Below, piece after piece: positions 1-6,523 of a stretch of DNA of 8,938 nucleotides. This DNA comes from JBCCGG01 sp039029395 (lineage in GTDB: Bacteria > Pseudomonadota > Alphaproteobacteria > Kiloniellales > JAKSDN01). Location of the stretch: the NCBI GenBank assembly GCA_039029395.1, contig JBCCGG010000086.1, positions 1 through 8,938 on the forward strand. The letters are read 5' to 3'. A program made the translations under genes and the position numbers. Positions within the stretch are counted from its first letter, which is position 1. Each line of letters starts with the position of its first letter. The notes below the pieces were generated by a model. That model ran no database searches. It was not told the DNA's origin and saw nothing but the letters and a program-made list of their open reading frames with translations.

Positions 1-346
1 CTCGGGCTCTGGCGCGATCTCCTCGGCGATCTCGGGCTCCGGTTCCGGCTCGGGTTCTGGCGCGATCTCCTCGGCGATCTCGGGCTCCGGTTCCGGCTCG
101 GGCTCTGGCGCGATCTCCTCGGCGATCTCGGGCTCCAGTTCCGGCTCGGGCTCTGGCGCGATCTCCTCGGCGATCTCGGGCTCCGGTTCCGGCTCGGGTT
201 CTGGCGCGATCTCCTCGGCGATCTCCGGCTCTGGTTCCGGTTCGGGCTTTGGCGCGATCTCCTCGACGACCTCCAGCTCGGGCTCCAGCTCCGGTTCTGG
301 CACGATCGCTTCAGCGACTTCGGGCTCGGGCGCCGCGGGTTCCTCG
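1..346 (-). repeat. 48-bp in-frame tandem repeat inside tolA, about 7 copies
   Basis: The plus-strand motif GGCGCGATCTCCTCGGCGAT recurs at 11, 59, 107, 155 and 203, exactly 48 bp apart; diverged copies start at 251 and 299, and a partial copy precedes position 11. Each unit encodes 16 residues of the TolA periplasmic stretch. Copies at the left are nearly identical and those nearest the tolA start have decayed, consistent with recent expansion by slippage or unequal recombination. The array continues beyond the left edge, so total copy number is unknown. Confidence 0.95.
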
Positions 347-471
347 AAGATCATCTCGACCGCGATGGCCTCCTCCAATGTTAGAGGCGCGCCGAGCTTG
401 ACCAGGTCGGACAGCAGCAGCGCAATGAGCGCGCCGTGGAGCAGGGCCGAGAGCAGGAATGCCTTGCGCAT
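1..471 (-). CDS. tolA: TolA, N-terminal part (cell envelope integrity protein), runs off left edge
   Basis: TolA links the inner-membrane TolQ/TolR motor to periplasmic TolB/Pal and the outer membrane. Seen: 157 codons are in the window, open to the left edge. The protein starts with a short basic N-terminus and one hydrophobic segment (about residues 5-20, with the SALLHGALIALLL pattern typical of TolA/TonB anchors). A short linker follows, then from about residue 44 a Glu/Pro-rich periplasmic stretch built of 16-residue units (IAEEIAPEPEPEPEPE-like). The ATG at 471-469 is preceded by GGAGAGGA about 8 nt away. It begins 22 bp after the tolR stop, which supports tolA over a lone tonB. Odd: the stretch is strongly acidic with almost no Lys, unlike the Lys/Ala-rich helix of enterobacterial TolA. 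The C-terminal domain lies outside the window, so a TonB-like protein is not fully excluded. Confidence 0.85.
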   Translation of the reverse strand, partial: MRKAFLLSALLHGALIALLLSDLVKLGAPLTLEEAIAVEMIFEEPAAPEPEVAEAIVPEPELEPELEVVEEIAPKPEPEPEPEIAEEIAPEPEPEPEPEIAEEIAPEPEPELEPEIAEEIAPEPEPEPEPEIAEEIAPEPEPEPEPEIAEEIAPEPE

Positions 472-493
472 GAAGCGAGTCCTCTCCGCCGTC

Positions 494-946
494 CTAGGGG
501 CTATCCGAGGCGGCGCTCGGGGCCTGGGCGATCAAGGCGACGCGGGTGAAGCCGGCGCTGTTGACCTGGCCCATGACCTCCATGACCCGGCCGTAGTCGA
601 TTGCCCGGTCGCCACGGATGAAGATCCGAGTCCGAGGGTCGTTGCCGGTCAGCTCGACCAGTCTGTCGACCAGTGCCTCGTCGTCGGTTGGCGCGTCGCG
701 GACAAAGACCGCGCCCGCTTCGTCGACCGAAATCACCAGAGGCTCGCTCGGCTGGGCGAGCGCCTGGGCCTTGGTCTCCGGCAGATCGACCTGCACGCCC
801 ACGGTCAAAAGCGGCGCGGTCACCATGAAGACGATCAAGAGCACCAGCATGACATCCACGAAGGGCGTCACGTTGATCTCGCTCATGGGCTGATAGCGCT
901 TGCCGCGCCGCTGGCCCGCGGGTCTGCCGGTCGTTTTCCTAGGCAT
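494..946 (-). CDS. tolR: TolR, ExbD/TolR-family motor protein
   Basis: TolR is the peptidoglycan-binding stator partner of TolQ; the complex uses the proton motive force to energise TolA. Seen: 150 aa, usual length. There is a basic N-terminus (residues 1-18), then the family signature SEINVTPFVDVMLVLL with the essential transmembrane Asp at residue 31, inside one membrane helix (about 27-47). The VDLPE segment follows, then a periplasmic domain with VISVDEAGAVFV and the RGDRAIDYGRVMEVM block typical of ExbD/TolR. The ATG overlaps the end of tolQ by 8 bp (ATGCCTAG), indicating translational coupling. Placement between tolQ and tolA favours TolR over ExbD. Confidence 0.96.
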   Translation of the reverse strand: MPRKTTGRPAGQRRGKRYQPMSEINVTPFVDVMLVLLIVFMVTAPLLTVGVQVDLPETKAQALAQPSEPLVISVDEAGAVFVRDAPTDDEALVDRLVELTGNDPRTRIFIRGDRAIDYGRVMEVMGQVNSAGFTRVALIAQAPSAASDSP

Positions 947-1676
947 GGCGCGGCTGCCCTTCGATGCGGCGCGACAGGATCGAGGTGAACTCGGTGGCGA
1001 AGGCTTCCAGGCGCGCCGAGTAGCGGCCCAAATCGGTCGAAAGCTTGTTGAAGCCGACCACCGCGGGGATCGCGGCGATCAAGCCCAGTGCGGTCGCGAA
1101 AAGCGCCTCGGCGATGCCCGGCGCGACGGTCGCGAGCGAGGTGTTCTGCGCGACCGCGATCGAGCTGAAGGCGTTCATGATGCCCCAGACCGTGCCGAAC
1201 AAACCGATGAAAGGTGCCGCCGAGCCGACCGAGGCCAGGAAGGTCATCTGCTTCTCCAGGCTTTGCATCTCGCGCCCTAGAGTCACGTCCATGGCGCGTT
1301 CAATGCGCTCCTTGAGCTCGTCCTTGAGCCGGTCGGCCTGAGACTCCATGGCTTCGCCGGCGCGCTGCCATTCGCGCATGGCCGAGACGAAAATCGCCGA
1401 CATGGGGTCCGAGGCCCGCCGCTCGAGGCCGTGGAAGATGTCCTCCAGCGGGGTGCCGGACCAGAAACTCTCCTCGAAGCGGTCGGCGAGCGCGCGCAAA
1501 CGGCGCATGCGCCAGGCTTTCTCCAGAATGATGGTCCAGCTCCAGACCGAAGCCAGAAGCAGCACGACGATCACGCTTTTTACGATGATGTCGGCCTGGA
1601 GGAACAGGCCCCACACCGAGACCGGGCCCGTCCAAGCCTCGCCAAGCGAGACCGTCGTCATCACGCCTTGTTCCAT
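939..1676 (-). CDS. tolQ: TolQ, MotA/TolQ/ExbB proton channel family protein
   Basis: TolQ forms the inner-membrane proton channel of the Tol-Pal system, needed for outer-membrane constriction at division and envelope stability. Seen: 245 aa. Transmembrane segment 1 lies at about residues 31-50, followed by a long cytoplasmic helical region with many Arg/Glu. Segment 2 is at about 150-170 (ASVGSAAPFIGLFGTVWGIM, the family signature) and segment 3 at about 183-208 (VAPGIAEALFATALGLIAAIP). The ATG at 1676 has GGAGGAG a few bases upstream; a second in-frame ATG at codon 6 is possible but lacks a comparable site. It lies 30 bp after the stop of the unknown exported protein. The gene usually found just upstream, ybgC, is absent. 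Confidence 0.96.
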   Translation of the reverse strand: MEQGVMTTVSLGEAWTGPVSVWGLFLQADIIVKSVIVVLLLASVWSWTIILEKAWRMRRLRALADRFEESFWSGTPLEDIFHGLERRASDPMSAIFVSAMREWQRAGEAMESQADRLKDELKERIERAMDVTLGREMQSLEKQMTFLASVGSAAPFIGLFGTVWGIMNAFSSIAVAQNTSLATVAPGIAEALFATALGLIAAIPAVVGFNKLSTDLGRYSARLEAFATEFTSILSRRIEGQPRHA

Positions 1677-1706
1677 GTCCGCTCTCCTCCATTGAACTAA
1701 CTCTTG

Positions 1707-3320
1707 TCAGGTCCCGATCAGGAGATCCCGCAACATTTGGCGCCAGCCGGGATAAACCTCGATGGTCAGTTTCCGTGTCGGTATCCCGGAGGCTTCCATG
1801 AGCTGATCGAGAGTGACCCCCTTGGCGTCCGCCAGATAGCTGTCGCCGGCCTCAAGGTCGCCCTGGGCATAGGCCGCGAAGATGCGCGCGTTGGCGGCGG
1901 TGTCTTCGAGGTCGTAGCGTTCGGCGAAATCGCGCCAAAGGCGCACCGCACCCTCGCAGGGCCGTGGCGCGTGGGGGTCGATCTCGCAGCCGCCCTCTTC
2001 GCCGGCGCGCGAGATCCGCGTCAGCTCGGGCCAGAGCGTGGCCAGGTCTCGGGCGGCGGCCGAGGGGATATGGCCGTAGGCCGGCACCTCGAGGTTCTTG
2101 GCGAGCGCGTAGATCACGTCGCCGGTCTTGAAGTCGCCGCGCGTATAGGCTTCGAACATCCGGGCGCTTTGGGCATTGGGCTCGAGCCCGTGGCGCGCCG
2201 CGAAGGTGCGGAAGGTCTGGTGCGCCCCAGGGCAGGGGTTCGGCCCGAAGGGGTTCCAGGTGCAGGCCTCGGCCTCGCCGCCGCTGCGCGGCAGATTCAT
2301 CCGCGTAACCTCGGCCTGGAGGCTGAAGGCGCTGGTCTCCTGGGGCAAGGCGAGGCCCTTGGCGCCGGCCATCAGGCGGTCGCCGCGATCGTAGTCCAGC
2401 TGCTTATAGGCCTGCAGGATCGCCGCGCTCTCTTCGTTCATCGGCAGCTCGTGAAGCGCCGCGAACTCCTGCCACTTGCGCTTCACATCGATGCAGGGCC
2501 GGGGTGAATAATAGTTGAAGATGCATTTGTTCTCTTCCGTTGGGTCGGGTCCGCCGCGGGCCGCCACCCGGCGTTTTTGGGCCGGCTGGTGGCCGACGAA
2601 GGCCAAATCGTCGCCGACCCACTGCAGCTCGAAGAGCGCGCTGGCCGGTGCCTTTTGGGTCGAGGAGCCGACGCCGTAGTCGATCGCCAGAAACACCCGG
2701 TCGCCGTCGAGCCGCTCGATCGTCCAGCGGGTCAGCGCGACTTGCCAGGAATCCCACTTGAATCGGGCGACCCGCTTGTCCTCGTTGTAGTCCCGCAGCT
2801 TGGCTGTGATGGCCGGCAAGTTGCGCGCGATGTAGGTCTCGACCTCGGCCTTGGGCTTCAGCGGCGGCGTGACCGGTGCGGCGGGCGCGGCAGCGGCCGC
2901 GGCGGTCTTGGCCAGGTCTTCCTGGCTCCAGTGGCGCTGGAAGGCGAGCGCGCCGTCCTTCCAGGCGAGCTCGAAGAGGAACGTGCCGGGGCGCTGATAG
3001 GCGGTGACGCTGCCGACCTTGTAGTCGATCTCGAGGAACACTCGGTCGCCCTCGATACGCTCAAGCCGCCAATCCTGAAGCGTGACCTTCCAGCCGCCCC
3101 GGGAGGTCGAGAGCACCCGGTGGCGCTCGTTGTAATCCCGCAGCCTGGATTGGATCTCATCTTCATTGCGGTCGATCCAGTCGAGCGTTTGCTGGCGCGA
3201 TTGCGTCTGGCTGAAGGCCGGTGCGCTTATCAGCAAGAGCGCGCAAATGCCGGCGGCAAGGACACTCTTCAAGGTGCGCCCGCTACGCCGTCCAGTTTGC
3301 CTCGGTCCAACCCCTCCCAT
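1707..3320 (-). CDS. Exported protein of unknown function with two N-terminal and three C-terminal Cys-pair repeats
   Basis: I do not recognise a named family. Seen: 537 aa with a basic n-region, a hydrophobic core at about 19-34, and a likely signal peptidase I site after APAFS (37/38), so it is probably periplasmic. Residues about 46-131 and 161-244 are two copies of one module (LRDYNE, then W-x-V/A-x-L-x-x-W, ERI/LxGDRVFL, IDY-x-VGS, FEL). They are joined by an Ala/Pro linker (139-155). Residues 266-537 hold three copies of another module starting with C-x9-C (266/276, 353/363, 445/455), each with a Pro-x-Pro-Cys end, an aromatic-x-x-FA helix, an AY-x-x-x-D motif and AK-x-L/V. Each Cys pair could form a disulfide in the periplasm. 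The ATG at 3320 has AGAAGGGGGG upstream. It lies 30 bp before tolQ, which suggests co-transcription with tolQRA and an envelope role (inference). Confidence 0.8.
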   Translation of the reverse strand: MGGVGPRQTGRRSGRTLKSVLAAGICALLLISAPAFSQTQSRQQTLDWIDRNEDEIQSRLRDYNERHRVLSTSRGGWKVTLQDWRLERIEGDRVFLEIDYKVGSVTAYQRPGTFLFELAWKDGALAFQRHWSQEDLAKTAAAAAAPAAPVTPPLKPKAEVETYIARNLPAITAKLRDYNEDKRVARFKWDSWQVALTRWTIERLDGDRVFLAIDYGVGSSTQKAPASALFELQWVGDDLAFVGHQPAQKRRVAARGGPDPTEENKCIFNYYSPRPCIDVKRKWQEFAALHELPMNEESAAILQAYKQLDYDRGDRLMAGAKGLALPQETSAFSLQAEVTRMNLPRSGGEAEACTWNPFGPNPCPGAHQTFRTFAARHGLEPNAQSARMFEAYTRGDFKTGDVIYALAKNLEVPAYGHIPSAAARDLATLWPELTRISRAGEEGGCEIDPHAPRPCEGAVRLWRDFAERYDLEDTAANARIFAAYAQGDLEAGDSYLADAKGVTLDQLMEASGIPTRKLTIEVYPGWRQMLRDLLIGT

Positions 3321-3437
3321 CGATCAGCCCCCTTCTGTTTTTTATTGAGGCGGATCCGAGTATGGCCAAAGGGCCGACGCTTGTCGACCGAGGATGGCAG
3401 GTCGCCGAACTCCCCTGCAATTTCTAGGTGAGAATGC

Positions 3438-4313
3438 CTAGTTGGGCTCGGCCGTGTTCAGCAGCCAGTCGCGGAAAATCTCGACTTTGGGCCGTCGCGC
3501 ACCACGCAAAGGTGTCACTAGATAGTAGGCCCGGCGCGGTACCCGAAGCTCGAAGGGCGCGACCAGCGTGCCCTTGGCAAGGTCGTAGTCCGCCAGGGAG
3601 CTGCGGCCCATGGCGACCCCGGCGCCGTCAATCGCCGCCTCGATCGCGGCAAAGCCCAGATCGAAGCTGAGCTCGCCCTTGGCTTTTAAGGCCGGCAGGC
3701 CGGCGGCCGCCAGCCAGCGCGGCCAGTCGTCGGGGAAGGCGCTGTTGTGAACGAGGCGATGCTTGGCCAGGTCCGCGGGCTTGCGCAAAGGCCCTAGCTT
3801 CGGACTGCACACCGGGAAGGTCTCTTCGCGCAGCAACAGGTCCGACCGAAGGCCCGACCAGCGCCCGGCGCCGTAGCGGATCGCCAGGTCGACTGGCTCG
3901 CGCTCGAAATCGGCAGGCAGGTTCGAAGTCAGGATCCTGACCGAGATCTCCGGGTGGGCGCTTTGGAAGGCGGCCAGGCGTGGCACCAGCCATTTAGCGG
4001 CGAAGGACATCAGCGTGCTGACCGTGACTTCGCCAGCGCGCTCGTCATCGAACAGCTCGCCGGTCGCTTGGTAAAGCGCCTCGAAGGCGCTGCGCACGCC
4101 GGGCAGATAGGCCTGGCCGGTTTCGCTGAGCCGCAGTTGGCGGCCGCGCCGCAGGAAAAGGGGGCGGCCGAGCTGGGCCTCAAGCCGGCCGATGCGGTGG
4201 CTCACGGCGGCTTGGGTCAAACCCAGCTCCTCGGCGGCACGGGACACGCTCTGATGTCGTGCGACGGCTTCGAAAGCCTGCAGGCCGGTCAAGGCCGGAA
4301 GTCGAATAGACAT
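3438..4313 (-). CDS. LysR-type transcriptional regulator, GcvA-like
   Basis: DNA-binding regulator, probably controlling the divergent Rid/flavoprotein/oxygenase genes and itself. Seen from the ATG at 4313: 291 aa. The N-terminus (RLPALTGLQAFEAVARH) is typical of the GcvA-like branch. A winged helix-turn-helix spans about residues 18-50 (SRAAEELGLTQAAVSHRIGR, then LEAQLGRPLF). The two-lobed effector-binding domain runs from about 85 to the C-terminus (VTVSTLMSFAAKWLVPRL, DLAIRYGAG, GVAMGRSSL). An upstream in-frame TTG at 4340 would add 9 residues, but the ATG matches the family start better; neither has a strong ribosome-binding site. The effector cannot be inferred. Confidence 0.9.
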   Translation of the reverse strand: MSIRLPALTGLQAFEAVARHQSVSRAAEELGLTQAAVSHRIGRLEAQLGRPLFLRRGRQLRLSETGQAYLPGVRSAFEALYQATGELFDDERAGEVTVSTLMSFAAKWLVPRLAAFQSAHPEISVRILTSNLPADFEREPVDLAIRYGAGRWSGLRSDLLLREETFPVCSPKLGPLRKPADLAKHRLVHNSAFPDDWPRWLAAAGLPALKAKGELSFDLGFAAIEAAIDGAGVAMGRSSLADYDLAKGTLVAPFELRVPRRAYYLVTPLRGARRPKVEIFRDWLLNTAEPN

Positions 4314-4451
4314 GACAAATTCTAATATAAAGACCGACAAGTCGTCATTTGTATCGGCACGAGAATATCATTATTTTATGCGATAATCCACAAACGGACT
4401 GGACAAGATCTTGACAAATTTTGACATAATGATCAGACGAAGGAGGCCGTT
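4314..4451. promoter_or_regulatory. Divergent AT-rich regulatory region between the LysR gene and the rid operon
   Basis: This 138-bp gap is much richer in AT than either gene. For the LysR gene (minus) a plausible promoter is TTGTGG (complement of 4388-4393) and TGATAT (complement of 4365-4370) with a 17-bp spacer. For the plus-strand operon, TGCGATAAT at 4379-4387 looks like an extended -10 but has no clear -35; TTGACA-like words recur at 4411 and 4421. Short dyads fit LysR-type boxes, for example CGAC-AA-GTCG at 4335-4344 and TATC-N12-GATA at 4366-4385. The position is classic for LysR autoregulation with divergent activation; the exact elements are guesses. Confidence 0.55.
4440..4446 (+). 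promoter_or_regulatory. Strong ribosome-binding site of the Rid-family gene
   Basis: AAGGAGG is a near-perfect Shine-Dalgarno sequence 5 nt before the ATG at 4452. It fixes the start of the first gene of the plus-strand operon. Confidence 0.85.
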
Positions 4452-4874
4452 ATGGCGCTTCATGTGAACCCACCCGAGGTGTGGCAGCCCTTCGGCGCCT
4501 TTTCCTTGGCGGTCGTCCAGAGTGGCGGGCGGATCGTCCACCTCAAGGGTCAGATCCCGCTCGACAGTAGCGGCACCCTGGTCGGCCGCGGCGACATCGC
4601 CGCTCAGCTCAAGCAGACGCTGGACAACATCCGGCGGGTCTTGGGCGCCATGGGTGGCGAGATGGGCGACATCCTGTCGCTGACCCACTACACGACCGAC
4701 ATCGAAGCCTTCATGAAGCTCGGCGCGCTGCGCCAGACCTATTTCGCGGCACCCTATCCGGTCACCACGACGCTCCAGGTCGCACGGCTCTACGATCCGG
4801 AGGTTCTGATCGAGATCACCGCGGTCGCCGAGATCCCGCTCGATCGCTTTCGCACGGCGGAGCAAGCGGCGTGA
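4452..4874 (+). CDS. RidA/YjgF/YER057c/UK114-family protein lacking the canonical Arg105
   Basis: Canonical RidA is a trimer that hydrolyses reactive enamines/imines, using Arg105 to hold the substrate carboxylate. Seen: 140 aa with the family pattern (LKGQIPLD-x-x-G, QLKQTLDNIRRVLGAMGGEMGDILSLTHYTTD split over residues 52-83, QTYF at 95-98, VLIEITAVAEI at 118-128). The block that in RidA reads P-A-R-S reads P-V-T-T here, so residue 105 is Thr; a conserved Glu remains at 121. Rid subfamilies without this Arg (Rid4-Rid7 by the published grouping) are generally not imine deaminases and often sit in specialised operons, so 'deaminase' should not be assumed. Its stop overlaps the next start by 4 bp (GTGA), so it is coupled to the flavoprotein. 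Confidence 0.9.
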   Translation: MALHVNPPEVWQPFGAFSLAVVQSGGRIVHLKGQIPLDSSGTLVGRGDIAAQLKQTLDNIRRVLGAMGGEMGDILSLTHYTTDIEAFMKLGALRQTYFAAPYPVTTTLQVARLYDPEVLIEITAVAEIPLDRFRTAEQAA

Positions 4875-5437
4875 CCAAGCGAACGCTTTGCTTGCTGGGC
4901 AGCCCGCGGCGCGGCGGCAACAGCGATATCTTGGCGGAACGGATTTGCCGGCGGGCGGAGACCGAGTTCGTGACCTTGTCGGAGCTTGCCTACGGCGGCT
5001 GCCAAAACCTCTTTCGCTGTAAACAGGACCTGACCCACTGCGGCCAGCGTGACGGGCTCACGCCCGTGTTGGAGTCCGTCGCCGCGGTGGAGGTCTTGGT
5101 GCTCGCCAGCCCGGTCTACTTCACGAACCTGACCGGCCAGCTAAAGCTGGCGATCGACCGCTTCTTTTCGTTCCTGGTGCCCGACTATCCGACCGCCCAA
5201 CGCAAGAGCCGCCTTGAACCCGGCCGCACCCTGGTGCTGGTGCAGACCCAGGGCGAGGGCGAGGCGCGCTACGGCGATCTGCTGGAAAGCTATGCGGCCG
5301 GCTTCACGCACTTGGGCTATAGCCAGCAGCATCTGGTGCGCGCCTGGGGTGTCCGCGAGGCCGGGGAAGTGAAGGCCCATCCGGCCTTTCTCGCCCGCTG
5401 CGATGCCGTCGCCGAGGCGGTCTACGGGCCCGTGTGA
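4871..5437 (+). CDS. Flavodoxin-fold NAD(P)H-dependent FMN reductase-like protein
   Basis: Probably a cytoplasmic FMN-binding oxidoreductase. Seen: 188 aa, with the N-terminal phosphate-binding loop GSPRRGGNSD (10-19) and the second flavin loop ASPVYFTNLTGQLKLAIDRF (79-98), both standard for NADPH-dependent FMN reductases. Between them lie three Cys (44, 50, 57). In iron-sulfur flavoprotein relatives this segment has a compact C-x2-C-x2-C plus a fourth Cys; here the second position is Leu47, so a 4Fe-4S cluster is doubtful. The start is GTG at 4871, inside the stop of the rid gene, with a GGAG-type site upstream. It may supply reduced flavin or reduce an intermediate of the same pathway; the substrate is unknown. 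Confidence 0.85.
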   Translation: MTKRTLCLLGSPRRGGNSDILAERICRRAETEFVTLSELAYGGCQNLFRCKQDLTHCGQRDGLTPVLESVAAVEVLVLASPVYFTNLTGQLKLAIDRFFSFLVPDYPTAQRKSRLEPGRTLVLVQTQGEGEARYGDLLESYAAGFTHLGYSQQHLVRAWGVREAGEVKAHPAFLARCDAVAEAVYGPV

Positions 5438-5455
5438 CGAAATATTTAGCTTGAC

Positions 5456-5470
5456 TCGGGCCCGGCCCGA
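5456..5470. repeat. Perfect 15-bp palindrome (TCGGGCC-C-GGCCCGA) upstream of the oxygenase gene
   Basis: Two 7-bp arms around one central base lie 19 bp after the flavoprotein stop and about 67 bp before the oxygenase start. They are flanked on both sides by TTGAC. The one-base centre makes a tight hairpin, and no T-run follows, so an intrinsic terminator is unlikely. A protein-binding operator is possible but unproven. Confidence 0.5.
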
Positions 5471-5537
5471 TTGACCAAACTGCGCCCCATGCACATGTCA
5501 GGTTTTGGATTGAAACGGCATGAGATTGGAGCGCGAC

Positions 5538-6341
5538 ATGGCGACGGACACCACCTACCGCGAGCTGATCGACCTTGAGCGTTATCCCATCGAGGATCTT
5601 GCCCAAGCGCCGGCCGAGGCGCTGATCGCCCGCTGCCAGGCCGATCTGGCGGCAAGCGGGGCGACCGTGCTCGAGGGCTTCGTCAAGCCAGAGCCCCTGG
5701 CGGGCGTGATCGAAGAGGTCGCGCCGCATCTGGGCGACGCCTTTTACAAGGTCAAGCATCACAATCCCTACCTGATCGCCGACGACCCGGACCATGGCGA
5801 GGGCCATCCGCGCAATCGCCGGCTGATGACCGATTCCGCGACACTGGCCTGCGATCTGATCCCCAAGGACTGCCGGCTCGACCGGATCTACCGCTGGCCG
5901 CCGCTGCACGCCTTCATCGCCAAGGTGCTGGGTTTCGCCGAGCTGCACCCTTACGCCGATCCCCTGGCGGCGCTCAACATCCTGGTCTACGAGCCCGGCA
6001 GCCAGACCAACTGGCACTTCGACAATGCCAACTTCGTGGTCACCTTGATGCTGCGCCAGGGCAGGGCGGGCGGCGCCTATCAGTACGCGCCCTTTATCCG
6101 CGGCGGCGAGGAGGAGTTCGATCGGGTCGGCGCGGTCTTGGATGGCGAGGAGGCTGGCGTGCTCGAGCTCAAGCAAGACCCGGGCGCCCTGGTGCTGTTC
6201 CAGGGCCGCAACACCCTGCACCGGGTGACCCCGGTGGAAGGCGAGGTCTCGCGCCTGGTCGCGGTCTTCACCTATGATCCAGAGCCCGGCAAGATCCTCG
6301 CCGAGCACACCCGGCGCACCTTCTACGGCCGGGCCGCGTGA
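5538..6341 (+). CDS. 2-oxoglutarate/Fe(II)-dependent oxygenase, BesD/HalD-like group with hydroxylase-type HxD
   Basis: Predicted non-haem iron oxygenase that decarboxylates 2-oxoglutarate and oxidises a small substrate. Seen: 267 aa from the ATG at 5538. The double-stranded beta-helix core holds NWHFDNANFVVTLML with iron ligands His160 and Asp162, the third ligand His228 in FQGRNTLHRVTP, and probable 2-oxoglutarate Arg239 in EVSRL. The wording of these motifs resembles the lysine halogenase/hydroxylase group that includes BesD. Halogenases replace the Asp with Gly to bind chloride; here Asp is kept, so hydroxylation or a related oxidation is predicted. The 5538 start has GGAG 7 nt upstream; an ATG at 5520 would add 6 residues but has a poor site. 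The stop overlaps the lipoprotein start (GTGA). Confidence 0.85.
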   Translation: MATDTTYRELIDLERYPIEDLAQAPAEALIARCQADLAASGATVLEGFVKPEPLAGVIEEVAPHLGDAFYKVKHHNPYLIADDPDHGEGHPRNRRLMTDSATLACDLIPKDCRLDRIYRWPPLHAFIAKVLGFAELHPYADPLAALNILVYEPGSQTNWHFDNANFVVTLMLRQGRAGGAYQYAPFIRGGEEEFDRVGAVLDGEEAGVLELKQDPGALVLFQGRNTLHRVTPVEGEVSRLVAVFTYDPEPGKILAEHTRRTFYGRAA

Positions 6342-6523
6342 GGCTCTTGGCGCTTTCCCTGGCCGCAACGTTCTTGGCCGCTTGTGCCGAGGCGCCCGGC
6401 AATCCGGTGAGACCCGGCGTCAAAAGCGAGTCCGAATGCCGAGCGTCGGGCAACCCGGCGCGCTGCGTGCTCGAAAACGCGCTAGCCGGCGGCCCCCCGA
6501 TCGCAATCGGCGGGCGGCGCTAG
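6338..6523 (+). CDS. Small lipoprotein of unknown function
   Basis: Seen: 61 aa from GTG at 6338, which overlaps the oxygenase stop by 4 bp. The N-terminus is a compact lipoprotein signal (MRLLALSLAATF) ending in the lipobox LAAC, with the lipidated Cys at residue 16. The mature part is only about 46 residues, with two more Cys (34 and 43) that could form a disulfide, and a Gly-rich end. No family is recognised. The lipobox and the overlap support a real gene, but the short length leaves some doubt, and a link to the oxygenase pathway is not obvious. Confidence 0.65.
   Translation: MRLLALSLAATFLAACAEAPGNPVRPGVKSESECRASGNPARCVLENALAGGPPIAIGGRR

Noticed and set aside
1..346. Regular repeats considered as a CRISPR array
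   Set aside because: The units are contiguous with no unique spacers, have a 48-bp codon-phased period and lie inside tolA.
365..988. Plus-strand open frame of 207 codons opposite tolR/tolA
   Set aside because: It is antisense to well-recognised tolR and the tolA start, has no family motif, and such frames are common in high-GC DNA.
2577..3431. Plus-strand open frame of 284 codons opposite the exported repeat protein
   Set aside because: The minus-strand frame has a signal peptide and internally repeated domains; the opposite frame is low-complexity Arg/Gly/Val-rich sequence with no motif.
4314..4340. Upstream TTG start for the LysR gene
   Set aside because: It would add nine residues not typical of the family and lacks a ribosome-binding site; the ATG at 4313 gives the usual GcvA-like N-terminus.
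5456..5470. Palindrome as an intrinsic terminator
   Set aside because: One-base centre and no T-run downstream.
5538..6341. Calling the oxygenase a halogenase
   Set aside because: The iron-site motif is His-Phe-Asp; halogenases of this group need Gly in place of Asp to bind halide.
5304..6368. Minus-strand open frame of 354 codons opposite the oxygenase
   Set aside because: The plus-strand oxygenase carries complete catalytic motifs; the reverse frame is a composition-driven shadow.
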